Shown here in pieces: positions 63,989 to 64,000 of a stretch of DNA of 64,000 nt. This stretch comes from Muribaculaceae bacterium. Its GTDB lineage: Bacteria; Bacteroidota; Bacteroidia; Bacteroidales; Muribaculaceae. The notes beneath the pieces were generated by a model. The model saw only the letters and a program-made list of their open reading frames with translations. It was not told where the DNA came from and searched no databases. Location of the stretch: NCBI GenBank assembly GCA_020026215.1, contig JAHHQT010000001.1, forward strand, positions 12,980-76,979, written 5' to 3'. The number at the start of each line of letters is the position of its first letter. The stretch's first letter is position 1. A program made the position numbers and the translations under genes.

Positions 63989-64000
63989 TGCTAGCGTATT

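Noticed and set aside
1..64000. CRISPR arrays and insertion sequences
   Set aside because: No regularly spaced repeats and no transposase-like frame or flanking terminal repeats were found by eye.

Overview
This 64 kb window is ordinary-looking chromosome of a Bacteroidales bacterium. Four things point there. Promoters have the Bacteroides form (-33 TTTG and -7 TAnnTTTG, 18 to 20 bases apart). There is a SusC/SusD pair, and receptors carry an N-terminal carboxypeptidase-like domain. An alpha-amylase ends in a type IX secretion sorting domain, which suggests a T9SS-positive lineage rather than a typical gut Bacteroides. Neither tRNA gene encodes its CCA end. No rRNA, CRISPR array, insertion sequence or integrase was seen. 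Genus cannot be fixed from the sequence alone.

Layout. 0-10 kb: a large secreted multi-domain adhesin-like protein (cut by the left edge), asnA, the queuosine genes queF-queC and queA, a frameshifted small outer-membrane protein, a beta-helix lipoprotein with folB, and menA. 10-18 kb: a LicD-type gene, then a tight eight-gene operon recF, dciA-like, thioesterase, kdsD, a PfkB-fold pseudokinase, a helical-repeat protein, a radical SAM protein and an LD-carboxypeptidase, followed by tRNA-CAU. 18-28 kb: META-domain lipoprotein, tatA-tatA-tatC, polA (proofreading site lost), a polyprenyl synthase with rnhB, tRNA-Pro, a TonB-dependent receptor with a nested dyad at its promoter, adk and hpt. 28.6-30.2 kb is a gene-poor, AT-rich stretch that still carries two strong promoters and three terminators on the minus strand. 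30-35 kb: nagB, gltX, surE and a CBS/nucleotidyltransferase gene preceded by a structured leader. 35-43 kb: a starch-type locus (amylase, susC, susD, small repeat lipoprotein). 43-53 kb: acid phosphatase, PCMD-like secreted protein, GNAT-like protein, a decayed lipoprotein gene, an ECF sigma operon, fabD, a DUF4153 protein, an orphan sensor kinase and a HAD phosphatase. 53-61 kb: metK under a SAM-II-type riboswitch, an AspT/YidE-type transporter and a run of membrane and pdxB genes. 61-64 kb: an isolated pair of genes, the second a phage-capsid-like protein with an N-terminal membrane anchor, then desulfoferrodoxin and a gene fragment.

Most of the window is housekeeping: modified-base synthesis, folate and menaquinone, Kdo precursor, Tat export, DNA replication and repair, fatty-acid synthesis and SAM supply. 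The items most worth following are the stand-alone membrane-anchored capsid-like gene, the structured leader of the nucleotidyltransferase gene, the gene-free promoter/terminator units at 28.7-30.1 kb, the pseudokinase beside kdsD and the exonuclease-dead Pol I.
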